From Myrica gale (Eukaryota; Streptophyta; Magnoliopsida; Fagales; Myricaceae): a stretch of 64,000 nucleotides of DNA. The position numbers and the translations under genes were made by a program. Where the stretch lies: the NCBI GenBank assembly GCA_963930655.1, contig OZ005608.1:18191271-18255270 (forward strand). The letters run 5' to 3'. Positions within the stretch are counted from its first letter, which is position 1. The number at the start of each line of letters is the position of its first letter. The notes under the pieces are model-generated. The model did not search any database. It was not told the DNA's origin and saw only the letters and a list, made by a program, of their open reading frames with translations. Positions 1 through 11,440 of this stretch are shown piece after piece.

Positions 1-218
1 TATATCTTCCTTGTCTCTAGAAAATTTAGGACCATTTGAGATAACTCTCAACAATTCATAGTCCATGGCTTGGATGTAAATCCTCATCCTTGCCTTCCAG
101 TAGTTATAACAAGTCCCATTGAACAAGGGTGGTCTGTTTATGGATTGACCTTCCGCTAAAAAGGTGTTAACAAATGTTGTCATAGATAAAAATATTAAAC
201 CTCAGCTCCGATACCAAA
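1..218 (-). mobile_element. 5' end of a SIRE-like Ty1/copia internal region (primer site and gag start), left part outside window
   Basis: Read on the minus strand, this stretch starts just inside an LTR with a primer-binding site resembling TGGTATCAGAGC (about 205-216). It continues into the start of a copia gag. The gag matches, with small differences, the first codons of the whole gag frame at 49549-51039 (MTTFVSTALAEGQSTNRPP... there). The element is therefore the same SIRE-like lineage and runs leftward out of the window. Gag is the structural protein that builds the cytoplasmic virus-like particle. The visible piece looks degraded, and nothing can be said of the rest of this copy. The LTR immediately to its right (219-1691) acts as its 5' LTR. 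Confidence 0.8.
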
Positions 219-1691
219 TGTGAGTCTAATTAACAACCCAAGAGGGGGTGAATTGAGTTTTTTTTAAAAAAATTATCACTTTTTCGATAAACATGCATAT
301 CTGAAAACTATCCCTCTTTAACAAATAAGAATGCTAAACTAAATGTGTCTAATGCTATGTCAAATATAAGCAATAAATGATAAAGCATAAATCTTCACGA
401 GTCTGAATATTTACTGAAAGGTAAGAGAGATAGAGTGAGAGAGATGACACCGTAAGTTTATGTGGTTCCACCAACACTTGCCTACGTCCACTCCCAAGGC
501 TATTGACTTTCTTGGGCTTCCTTCTCTATTCTCCAAATAGCGAATACACCTTAACTTTCGGGGTGCTAAGAAACCTTTACAAAACGTTTTTGAGCTCACG
601 CTTCAACTCTTCACAAATCTCAAAACCCAAGGGATTTCTTTTACTCTCACAAGTAGGACCAAATGTTTTCCCAACACTCAAATGTTTTACAAATAATGGG
701 TATAACAAGGAATGACTCTCTTAGCCGAATATGCAAGTGTAAAGCACAAAACGTGTGAAATTGCTCTCTAAGCCGAATTAGCAAATGAAAAGCTCAATAA
801 AGTGCAAGAAGACAAGATTCTTGAATGAAACCTAAGGTTTGGCAAGTAGGAGCAGTCTTCCCTCTTCTTCAAAGAACTTTCTCTCTCTAGAAGTTAGGGC
901 AAGGAGAACTTGCAAGTGTGATGTCTCTTCTTCAAGAAATATCTCTCTTTTAGAGCTAGGTCGTCAATAATGAGCATGAAAAGAAGATTTAACAATGGGA
1001 GCTTTGATCTTGGAGGAATGAGCAAATGAAATCTTTGGATCTTGCTTTCTCTCTCTATCGGAGGTAGATTTTGAATAATGATGCAAGTCCTCTTTCTCTG
1101 TCTATCTCCTTCGATACATAGCCCATAGGTCTTCCACAATCAGCAAATACCTCAAGAGTGTCGTTGGAGGGGTTTAAATGACTTTTTGAACCATTTTGAA
1201 TGATCTGGCGTTGTTGTAGGATTTCTGCAAATTCGCACTATGTGTCGACACATGGTCAGCATGTGTGGACACTTTAAAAGTTGGCCTGGAATTTTACTCT
1301 TGGGATACAGTGCAATGTGTCGACACATTGAACACTTAGTCTTAAAAATGTTGTCGACATCATGAATTCAACATTCTGGACTTGTGCTCTCGGGAGACAA
1401 TGCAATGTGTCGACACTTATAAGTACTGGAGAGTTTTTCAACAACTTGAAAGTGTCCAATCCATTCCAAAACTTCTTTAAACACCTACAATATGAAAAAT
1501 TGATCTTATCAACTTGTGTAATGATATTCAGTGCACTTAGAAATATTTTTGTGAGATAACCTCAAACCTTTGAAATATATCTTAGAAAATAGTGGATTGA
1601 CAATGTAAAATCTAAAATCCTTGAAAACTTAGAATTTTTGTTATCGTCAAATTCAATTATGGATTGTTTGCAAAATAATCTTGGGCTAACA
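219..1691 (-). repeat. LTR of SIRE-like copia, shared by two internal regions
   Basis: This 1473-bp LTR begins TGTGAGTC and ends GGCTAACA on the plus strand, like the LTRs at 44718-46356 and 51075-52716. It is clearly diverged from both and lacks their 82-bp internal duplication. On its left lie a primer site and gag start; on its right lies a polypurine tract (seen as CCTCCCCCC). It therefore serves as 5' LTR to one internal region and 3' LTR to another. On the minus strand its U3 carries GTGTCGACAC or one-mismatch palindromes at 1242, 1263, 1317 and 1407, plus a GTCGAC core at 1353. They lie upstream of a TTTAAA-type promoter near 1174. It is older than the 44718 element, judging by its divergence from it. 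Confidence 0.88.
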
Positions 1692-3953
1692 ACCTCCCCC
1701 CTTTTCGATGATGAAAAAACCATTTTAAAAATAAAGATTTGCTAACAAATAGAAAAGCTCCCCCTGAGAACAAGCAGAAGTTTTCATGACATTTTTAGCG
1801 AAAAGGACTTTGAGATTTTATAAAAAATTTGCAAGAGTTTCTTTTGTAAATAAAGGTTTCCCAAAATTTAAAAACAAGTGAGAACACTTCTCTATCTTCC
1901 TCCAAACTTTTCAAACTTCAAATTTACGAATCAGAACACAAGACTTCAAATATTGATACCAATTGAAAGTTAGGAATTCTACCTGTAAAACAAGTCTAAG
2001 ATATCCATAAATAAGTGCAAAGAGATAAGCACTTCTCAAATCCTTTATAATCACCATTATATAATAAACAAAAATGAGCAATTATATAACCCAATAGAGA
2101 CATATAAATACCAGAGATATTCATAAATAATGCAAGTAAGAATGTCCAGCCAACATTAACAACTACAAAACATAAAGAGGACAAAATATGATTAATTCAA
2201 AACGAAATGTCCTCAGTAAGAGCTGAGAAGTCAACGTAATACTTATAAACTTCTCCCCACTTCTCCCCATAATTCTAATTTCTCCCCCTTCGGCGTCATC
2301 AAAAATAGGATAAGGGGAGGGCAAGAGCAGTTGGCTATTTAGGTGGAGTCTATGTAGTGAAGGTAAAAGGTTTGAATTTCTTGATAGGAGAATAAGGGTA
2401 CTCAATCGCAAAGTGCTTCAGCCAGTCCGTCCAAGTCATGGAGAACCAATACGTCCATTTCATTACATGAGGCCGACGATTTCTATCAGCTTCCATATGC
2501 ACCTCTGTGAACTTTATAACATCCTCAACTGATGATTTCAGAAGATTAGCAGAAATAATGGTGAACTAATCCACAATATTATGAATCAAATTACTAGCCA
2601 CATGGATGTTGTTGCTGACTTGATGCATAAGACCTCTCATAACCTTATCAAGAGTGCAAAAACACTCTGTATGAACACCATGCAGCTTCGTAATACCTTC
2701 AAATCCCGACTTCATACTAGTGGCCTTGTCCTCCATATGATTACCCAATCTTTTCTATTTCTCCTTGATTTCAGCAATGGAAGCCTCTTCCTCATCATCA
2801 TCTATTTCCTCAGAATTTGAACCTCCTTCACCTCCTTTCTCAGGTGTCACCACACCTTTCTTTATCCATTCTCCATCATCATTTTGAACAAAACCCATTA
2901 ATCAAAGGGTTTTCTTGTTATACTCCGTAGAGTCTTTGAATTTTTCTCTGACTTTCCCAGTCAAATCAACGTCAAGAGCATGAAACATATGAGTGAAAAG
3001 TATGCCATAAGGGAGCCATTGTTTCTTCTTGTTAGAGGCAGCTTTCATATGATTAACCATTAAAAGACTAAGGTTCATATGGGTACAGGTAATCAATCAA
3101 TACATGATGAATATCTCTAAGAATGTAATGTATTCAAATTTTCCAATCCATGGCAAGATTATGTACAAGACCATCTGATGCAATAATCTTCTATGAACTG
3201 CCAATTCACTTGCAGCAGGTCTAACTACCTTATTCAGGGCTGGATTATCCAACACAACCCTAAGAATATCAAGAGGCTCTACCTCTAACATACCCACCCA
3301 ACCATAAGCATCAAAGAATTTATTTCCACCAATAGAGGCAGAGACCAAGGAATTAAAGGTGGTAACCGACATGTCTAATTGCTTAGGATAAGAATGAAAT
3401 TTAGCACAAATGCATACACTTAAATATTGTATTAGGTTTACTCACAGTAAGGTAAAGAAAAGATCCATTCATATCTCGATACCTCGTGTGTACAACGTCT
3501 TTACCTTTTTCATCATTTTTCATTTGGGTTGATGGACTCATTGGTGTACCCATCAGTTTTGAATTGTCCATCCCAAATCTTTTGAGTAGGTCTCTTGTGT
3601 ATTTCGCTTGGTTTATAAAGATGCCCTCATGATATTGTTTAATCTGAAGCCCGAGAAGATAATTCAATTCTCCAATGAGGTTCATCTCGAATTTCACCTT
3701 TCATGACTTTGGAAAAATATTCACAAAGAGACTGATTAGTAGAACCAAAAATGATATGATCAACATGTATTTTAATGATAAGCAATTCATTTTCCTTTTC
3801 CTTAATAAAGAGAGTGTTATCGATCATACCTTGTGAAAATCCATTTTCAATAAGTAACTTAATCCTCCCTACCATGCTCAAGGTGTTTGCTTCAAGCCAT
3901 ATAGTGATTTTGTGAGCTTGAATACATGGTGTGATAGCTTTTCATGTACAAAT
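1692..3953 (-). mobile_element. 3' internal part of SIRE-like copia (polypurine tract, accessory ORF, RT/RNase H remnants)
   Basis: Reading leftward on the minus strand, the order is reverse transcriptase and RNase H remnants (about 3950-3400), an accessory-ORF remnant (about 3372-2880), a noncoding stretch similar to 46360-47260, then a polypurine tract touching the LTR. RT motifs include ELNYLLGLQIKQ and GIFINQAKYTRDLLKRFG. The accessory region (FDAYGWVGMLEVEPLDILRV, FEYITFLEIFIMY) matches the frame at 47476-48243. An extra ORF between pol and the 3' LTR is a known trait of the SIRE/Maximus lineage. The copy is broken at several points. It is cut off at about 3953, where an opposite-strand copia begins. 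Confidence 0.82.
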
Positions 3954-6900
3954 TCTATTTTTGGAGGGAGTATTCCAGTTTCGAGTTTTCTTCATTTTTG
4001 GCCCAATTTTTGCTCTTTTTAGGCTAGACCGGACTTTTTCCTAGATATTTCAACTGTTTTGGACGCAAGGGTGAGCTCCGTTTTTCGAGATTCAATTCCG
4101 AACATAGAGCAAAAATCCATTTGTGCTAGTGTTAGAGGCAGAATCCATGGGGGATTCAAGTTCTAGTGCAATGATCAAACTTACGATGACCAACTACACA
4201 CTCTGGAGATCTCGGATGGAAGATATTCTAAATTGCAAGGATTTGTTCGATCCAATAGCAGAGAAAGGACTATAAGTAGATGAGACGCCGGAAAAGGATT
4301 GGAAAAAGTCAAACAAGAAAACTATTGGTTAGATCAGACAATGGATCGACCATAGTGTATTTCATCATGTTGCACAGGAGATAGACGCCTACACTCTAGG
4401 GCAAAAGCTGGAGAACATGTATCAGGCTAAGACTGCTCGAAATAAGACTCTCTTAATGAGATGCCTTATGAATCTAAAGTTGAAGAGTGGTACCTCTGTT
4501 GCTGAACACACCAGCGAGTTTCAGAACCTAGTGAACCAACTTTCAACCGTAGCGTTGAATCTTGGTGATGAAGAACAAGCTCTCTTACTTCTCTGTTCTT
4601 ACCAGACAGGTGGGAGATGTTGGTGGTCTCCTTCAGCAATTCGGCTCCAAAAAGCAAACTTACCATGGTGATGGTGAATGATGCATTGTTCAATGAGAAA
4701 GACAGGAGAAAAGAGGCTGGTATGGACCAGTCACATGCCTTCGTAATCGAAGGAAAGAACCGACGAAGTGGTAGAGGGAGAAATAGAAGCAAGAGCAGGA
4801 GCAGAGGTAGATCCTAGAATCCAGGCAGTTATCATCAGAAGGGCAAGATTAAATGTTTTCATTGTGGCATTGAAGGCCATATTAGGAAGAACTTTCGGAT
4901 CTTACAACAGGAGCAAGGCCAATCCAGTAACCAGTGAAAGAAAGCTGATGGTGAAGCATTAGTCACCATTCCAAGAGAATGTGCATTCTTCTCTATTAGT
5001 GAAGAAGAATGTCTTCATGTTGCGAGTCAGGATACAGAATGGGTGGTAGACACAACAACTTCCTACCATGCAACTCCTTGAAGTGATTTATTCACCACGT
5101 TTAAAGCCGGAGATTATGGTACAGTGAGGATGGGTAACACCAGTTCTCTAAAGATTGTGGGTATTGGTGATGTGCGTATAAAGACAAATATTGGTTGTAC
5201 CATGATGTTGAAAGAAGTTCGACACATGTTTGACCTCCGGTTAAATTTGATATCGGGACTGCCCTTGATCGACTAGGCCACGACAAACACTTCGGTAACT
5301 GTGCTTGGAAGCTGAAGAAAGACATCATGGTTGTTGCCTGTGGACATATCTGCGGCACGTTATACAAGACTCATGTGAAGGTATGCACTGATAACCTCAA
5401 TGCAGTTCAAGTATAGGCATCTCCAAATCTGTGTCACGAGAGACTTGGTTACATGGGTGAGAATGGGTTGTTTACACTGGCAAAAAAGGCGCTTATTACA
5501 GTCAACAAAGGTATAACGCTAAACCCTTGTGATCATCTGCCAGTAAAATATCAGAGTTTATCAGCCTAGTATACTATGATGTATGCGGTCTTTGAGGTGG
5601 AGTCTATGGGCGGTAACAGGTATTTTGTTACATTTATTGATAATGCTTCATATAAAGTGTGGGTGTATTTCTTGAGAACAAAGGACTAAGTTTTTGAGCA
5701 GATCAAAAACTTGGATGCTATGGAAATTGAAAAAAAATTGAAGTGCCTCCAGACAGAAAATAGAGGTGAGTAAACTTCCAGGGAGTTCAGAGTATACTGC
5801 TCTGGCCATGACATCATACATGAGAAGACAGTCTCACACACCCCACAACACAAAGGTGGAGCCGAGAGGATGAATAAGGCCATTGTAGAACGAACCAGAT
5901 CTATGCTCAGTATGGCTAAGTTGTCAAAGTCATTCTAGGGTGAAGCAGTTCGTGCAGCATGTTAGCTGATCAACAGAACACGATCTGTACCGTTGAAGTT
6001 CGAAGTTCCGGAGATGGTGTGGTCTGGTCATAAGATCTCCTACTCTCATATGAGAGTATTTGGGTGCAAAGCATTTGCACATGTATCCAAGAAGCATAGG
6101 CGGAAGCTTGATGTCAAATCCACTCCATATATTTTTATTGGATACAAAGATGAAGAATTTGGATACAGACTTTGGGATCCAGAAGCTGAGAAGGTCATCA
6201 AAAGCTGGGACATTGTGTTCCATGAAGCTGAGTTATATGGTAGCTTCAAAAGGTCAACAAACCCAGGTGAAAACAGTACAAGTGCTCAAGATACTGTTAC
6301 CAATCCTGCGCCATTCTAGACTACCATAAATACTGAAGAAATGTAGGAAGGATCCCAGAAGAAAAATATGAAGTTGATGATGATGAAGAGGGTGTTGAGT
6401 AAGGGGAGCAGGTACCCACTCCACCAGAAGCTGCTGAATCCTCACAACAATTAGATGATGAAGAACTTCCTCCAGTTTATGAGCCTCAATAGAACAGATC
6501 TACAAGAGTCTGGTTGCTGATTCGATCATGGAGATATCCAGAATCAGATTATATTCTTTTTACTGATGATGAGGAGCTATAAAGTTTTCATGAAGCAAGA
6601 ACTGATATAGATAAAGTTAGATGGATTCAAGCTATGCAAGAAGAGATGGGTTCTTTGCAAAAGAATCAGACGTATGAGTTGGTGAAGCTTCCGAAGGGCA
6701 AGAGAGCACTGAAGAATAAATGGGTATTCAAGCTGAAGAACGATGACAAGCAGGTGAAATACAAAGCTCGTTTGATCGTCAAAGATTTTCAGTAAGAGAA
6801 ATGAGTTGAATTTGATGAGATATTCTCACCTGTAGTAAAGATGACCTCAATCCGAGTTGAACTCGGATTGGTTGCCAGTCTAGAATTAGAGCATCAACAA

Positions 6901-7929
6901 ATGGATGTGAAGACAACATTTTTTCACGGAGATCTCAAACAAGAGTTATACATAGAACAACTAAAAGGTTTTGAAGTTCATGGGAAGGAACACTGATTTG
7001 CATGTTAAAGAAGAGCCTCTACGGTCTTAAGCAGGCTCCCTGACAGTGGTACAAAAAGTTTGACTCATTTATGGTAGGTCATAACTACAGAAGGACTGCA
7101 GCAGACCAGTGTGTGTACATTCACAAATTCCCATATGGTAATTTTGTTACTCTACTACTCTATATGAATGATATGCTGATAGTTGGACATGATGCATCCA
7201 TAATCAGCAAGTTGAAGACAGATCTCTCTAAGTTCTTTTACGTGAAGGACTTAGGACCAGCCCAGCAGATATTGAGAATGAAGATTGTTCGTGACAGGAA
7301 AGCTAAGAAGCTGTGATTGTCGCAGGAGAGATATGTTGAACGAGTGATTAAAAGGTTCAACATGGAAAGTGCTAAGCCAGTCAGTAATCCACGAGCTAGT
7401 CATTTTAAAATGAGCAAGAGTTCGTGTCCCTCATCAAGCGAAAAGGTTGAAGTGATGGCTGCAATCCCCTACTCTTCAGCTGTTGGCAGTCTTATGTATG
7501 CAATGGTGTGTACAAGACTAGACATTGCTCACGCCATGGGAATTGTGAGCCGATTTCTTTCCAACCCATGAAAGGAACATTGGGAAGAGTGCATTGACAA
7601 AGCGTGCTCTCCATTAAATGCGGCAGCCTAACCATGCAACCGTGCTCTCCATTAAATGAGCTACAAGCCAAATATTTGCACGGTGCTGCAAATCTTTGAC
7701 AAAGTGTGACATTGTGCACACTATCTCCTTTCTCCTATATATGTCTATACGTGCATGAGTGCATTGTAGTGTGAAGTTTATGGAATTGCTGCATAGAGGC
7801 TGTGAGAGTTGAGAGTTGTACATTGATTAGTTGAAATCAAAGTTATCTCCAATGTGGACGTAGGTAAATTGCCAAACCACGTTAAACTTTGGCCTCTGTG
7901 TGTTTGTGTTTCTCGTTCTGTGCTCAACA
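3954..7929 (+). mobile_element. Old Tork-like Ty1/copia relic
   Basis: A plus-strand copia whose coding order is still readable: gag about 4148-4830 (ITDS-like start, TNYTLWRSRMEDILNCKDL), zinc knuckle near 4840-4900 (FHCGIEGHIRK), protease region near 5040-5250, integrase about 5430-6320 (YSHMRVFGCKAFAHV, RLWDPEAEKVI), reverse transcriptase about 6590-7310 (KKSLYGLKQAP-type block, KDLGPAQQILRMKI), and the start of RNase H (AVGSLMYAMVCTR) to about 7573. RNase H is followed directly by LTR-like sequence (about 7588-7929) that ends CTCAACA. No 5' LTR is recognisable, and the left edge abuts the minus-strand SIRE piece. It is broken at many places, clearly more than ten, so it is an old insertion. 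The lineage call rests on the gag and integrase wording. Confidence 0.82.
7588..7929 (+). repeat. Remnant of the 3' LTR of the Tork-like relic
   Basis: This noncoding stretch follows the truncated RNase H and ends CTCAACA. It holds a TATA-like TATATATG near 7737. A short direct repeat (GTGCTCTCCATTAAATG at about 7603 and 7644) lies near its start. There is no second LTR in the window to compare with, so its left limit is a guess. Confidence 0.5.
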
Positions 7930-8557
7930 CATGATGCCCTCTCATGAAACATTGCTGTCATCTTCTCCTACAACCAAAAAATATCACAAACTAAGCTGAG
8001 GGATCACTTTTGCTTTTTAAATCTTCGTCCTTCAACCATGGACACCAATTTTCTTCAAAAGCATTAGGAAATCACAACACTCACATAACTCACCTTTGTT
8101 GTTGGAGTGATGAAATTCAGATTTTTCTTAGTGTTAGAACATCTATAAAACTCGATGAGGTGTTTATCTAGAACATATTGCACAGTATACAAAAGTCAAA
8201 AGAGTTACTTTAATGTGTATTCAACAAAAAATAAACTTAAGCCAATAGTGTAATAAAACTTAAAAACTTGGTAACCTTTTCCTCTGGTTAAGCCAATAGT
8301 GTAATAGTGACTTGGACCCCGCCATGTGGTTCACCTTCAATTTGGTCATGTTTAGTGCATTCTTCCTCCAAAGCTTCTGCACACCATCCCAAAACAACAA
8401 TGTATTAGAACCTTTTTTTTCAAATAAAGGAGGTAGCAAAATGGTTCTACAACAAATGGATATACATAAAATTGAAAAATTTCTAGACTAATGGCAGCTA
8501 TAATCCGTTACAAATGTCGAACCCACCATTATAAATAAATTTGAGGTTATCATATCA
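7930..8557. other. Spacer with a possible transposase-like exon on the minus strand
   Basis: Most of this interval shows nothing. On the minus strand, 8376 down to 8276 reads like an exon between a TGCAG acceptor and a GTTAC donor. It encodes KLWRKNALNMTKLKVNHMAG followed by SKSL. The pattern resembles the N-x-x-x-x-K-x-x-H-x-x-GSKS signature of plant PTTA/En-Spm transposases (Transposase_24 family). This is a weak match judged by eye. A 19-bp direct repeat (TTAAGCCAATAGTGTAATA at about 8237 and 8288) overlaps the end of this exon. Confidence 0.3.
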
Positions 8558-10883
8558 CACTACAAGAAATATAGGTTTAGGTGACAAAATTTATGATGTC
8601 AAACCAAATTTTGTCACCTAAGGTTTACTTTTCCTGACAAAATATTAATTTTCTCACCCAAAACAATCCAGGAATGCTGAAACCATCCGGACCGGTCAAA
8701 ACAATGTTCAGACGTATTTCTGGTGTAACGACATACACGCGTCGCGAATGAGTGATGATAAAACTCGTCACAAAAAAATAAACCCGTCCGGACTCCCAAA
8801 TACACCGTTCGGACTCTATGCTGGGTGACAAATTACAAATCGTCGTAACTGAGTGACAATTAGAATCGTCACAATTTTTCGACTTCGTCCGGAAAACACA
8901 AAAAGGCCGTCAGGATGGTTAATTCAGATTCTTCTACCCGACGTCCGGACCAATAAAACCAGTCCAGATTTTTAAAGTTCTAGATCCATTTCGAATCCAT
9001 CGGCATATTTAAAGACGTTTGAAATTTGATTGAGCCATGTATATAAATAAAGCAGAAACACGTCCGGACGACACCAATAACGTGTGGACTACATAACAAA
9101 TAAGTGTTCGAACATAGAGGAATAGAGTCCAGACTGTTATCATGAGGCGACACCGTTTGAACGGATGAGCAACATGTCCGAATAGTTATGAGCTCTTCTT
9201 CCTCAAATCGTACGATTCCATGTTGCAAAACTTCAGGCCCGTGACATCGATACCGTTTGGACCAATAAATACAGTCCGGACGAACAAGAAACCTGTTCGG
9301 ACACTATGCAGGGTGACAAATTCCAAATCCTCGTAACTGATTGACCATTATAATCTTCACAATTTTTACAATGTCGTATGGACGCGTTTTATACAAAGTC
9401 CGAACGTACATTATCTAACGAATCATAATTGTCAGGATATAATGACAAATTAAAACTCGTCATGAACACAAAACACAGTCCGGATGTTACAAACCGCGTT
9501 CCGACGGAAAAAAATAACAGAGTCCGGACGGTAATAAAAAGATCCGCACAGTTATGAGAGCTTCTTCTGCAAATCGTGTGATTCCACGTTGCAAAAATTC
9601 AGGCCTGTGACATCGATACCGTCCGGACGGTCTTGTTACGTGCGAACGTCCGAAAATTTAAATGACGCAGTTTGACATTCGTGCGAACGGTTTATACTTA
9701 TGTTCGAACGGTTTTGCTAGGTTGACGATGGAACGCTCCAGGAGAAGTATCACCAATATCGGAGGACAAACAATGTGACCAGCTTGGGAAAAAGCTTTTT
9801 TAGAGGAGTTAAAGGAGAGTATTCGGGCGATAGTGGATTCGACACATTCGTTGTGCGAGTAGGGTTCTAACGGAAGAGCTGAATATTATGCATATGGAAC
9901 TGTTCTCTTTGAAAGAAGTCTTAGTTGTCACAGTCTATCCATATTGTTCCGATACAGCTCCAGACACTCATCAGACAAGTGGAGGGTCATTTGGCGCATG
10001 TTCGTGATGCGCTAAGACAAGTCGGTCTTGCAGCCCACCCATGTCATGGTCAGTGATATCAGTCGTCGGCTGACGGCTTTGGAGTAGAAGGGCGCGGATA
10101 TGGATGTTGGGTGGAACGGCTTTGAAGGAGGTCTTTGTACTTAATGAGGTCCTGAAGGGCGTGACAACAGGTGTAGAGCTCTTTCCCTTGAGTGAGCGGT
10201 CGTGCTGATAGAGGAGCACCTTCGCCAAGTCCGTCACATTCTGAAACTCACCGATGGTGGTGATGATGATGATGAGTAGTAGTCTAGCGGCTTTGTGGAC
10301 ATCTATTAGTTTTGTTTTATTTGGACATTTATTTGTTATTATGTTTTGAGGACATTTTACTTTTATATTATGTTTTGTGTACATGTATTGAACGTCTTCG
10401 TCTAACGAAGATTCTGAACCGTATACGTAGTAGTTCGAACGAATTCTGAGGAAGACAAATAGATATTTCGTCATAAATGAAACAACAGTGCGAACGTCTT
10501 TACGATACCCTCCGGACGCTATGTAATCACGTTCGGACCATTTTATATAATCGTGCGCACTGATTGTGCATGACGAAATTCATTTCGTCACCTTGGACGA
10601 ACCGTTTGCATAAGTGGTCCGAACGTGTAGTAAGTACGTTTGCACAAATCATGTGAAGGAATGGACTGTACTGGGCATGGAGATTTTCAATTTGTTGCTA
10701 TGAGACAAAATTGTTCGAACGGTGTTGTAAACCTTCCGAACGGGTTTGAGCGACAAAACGCAAAAATCGTCACCTAAAACTTTGTCTGACGAGCTTTAGG
10801 TGACAAACCGGTTTTGTCACCCAAAACAATAGGTGATGAACTAGGGACTTTGTTTGTCACCCAAAGTTTGTTTTCTTGTAGTG
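8558..10883. mobile_element. CACTA (En/Spm) transposon, complete ends, probably non-autonomous
   Basis: The element opens CACTACAAGAAA at 8558 and closes with the exact inverted copy TTTCTTGTAGTG at 10883. It is flanked by a 3-bp target duplication TCA (8555-8557 and 10884-10886), the diagnostic length for CACTA elements. Both subterminal zones carry GTGACAAA/TTTGTCAC inverted motifs. The body is crowded with GTCCGGAC and GTTCGGAC-type palindromes (for example near 8788, 8941, 9061, 9265, 9521, 9620 and 10506). In the En/Spm family such subterminal repeats bind the TNPA-type protein. At 2326 bp, with no transposase recognised, it should depend on a partner element. The plus strand at 9780-10300 holds a decayed coding trace (FLEELKESIRAIVDSTHSL, VSDISRRLTALE) like that at 26371-26592. 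Confidence 0.9.
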
Positions 10884-11440
10884 TCAGCTGAAAACGTTCC
10901 AGCTATATAAAAAGGAACAAACAACTAACGTTTCAGTTAGAACATTATGCTATGAGATATCCCATGCTTACCTTGTGAGCTTCACTCTCCCAATGGTCAC
11001 ATTATTGTACCTAAAATTGTGCAAGCATGTCTTCAGTGGAGGGGGATTTCTCCTATCCTTCTCACTTGTTAAGAAGCTTTTGTAAATTTCGTGTAATTCA
11101 TAATGATAGTTGTTATAACTATATTGTAACCTAGCCTTAATGCACTGTTGATCCTCAAAATAATTCCAATCTAGTGGAAGTCGCCCTGGGTCACAAGATA
11201 AGACTTTTTGGCTCAATTAAATGCTCTAGATTCAACAGGCATTGAGGCAAATCATGCACTATTTAGTAGATAACAATTTTTGATTTTGATGTTCATAAAT
11301 GTTCCAAGACGTGGGTACAACTCATGTTTGCGCTTGAGGGAAATAAACTTCCAGCTTTCATAACTAATATATGCAAAATGCTTAACAAAAAATAGGTCAC
11401 CCTCTCCAAAATCACGAGTAAGTCTGTATGCAATCATCAA
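10884..11440 (-). pseudogene. Decayed transposase-like coding traces (PTTA-like, tentative)
   Basis: A minus-strand frame at 10968-11216 includes DWNYFEDQQCIKARLQYSYN and ELHEIYKSFLTSEKDR, followed by RRNPPP. This layout of a tryptophan/aromatic block, a basic helix and a proline run resembles the part of plant PTTA/En-Spm transposases upstream of the GSKS block seen at 8276-8376. If so, the CACTA element at 8558 landed inside this older gene. The neighbouring frame at 11252-11440 is not recognised. There is no intact ORF, and a decayed host gene is possible. Confidence 0.3.

Noticed and set aside
9971-10474. 167-codon minus-strand frame inside the CACTA element
   Set aside because: Composition is unlike protein, and the plus strand carries the better coding trace. 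Kept out as a gene.
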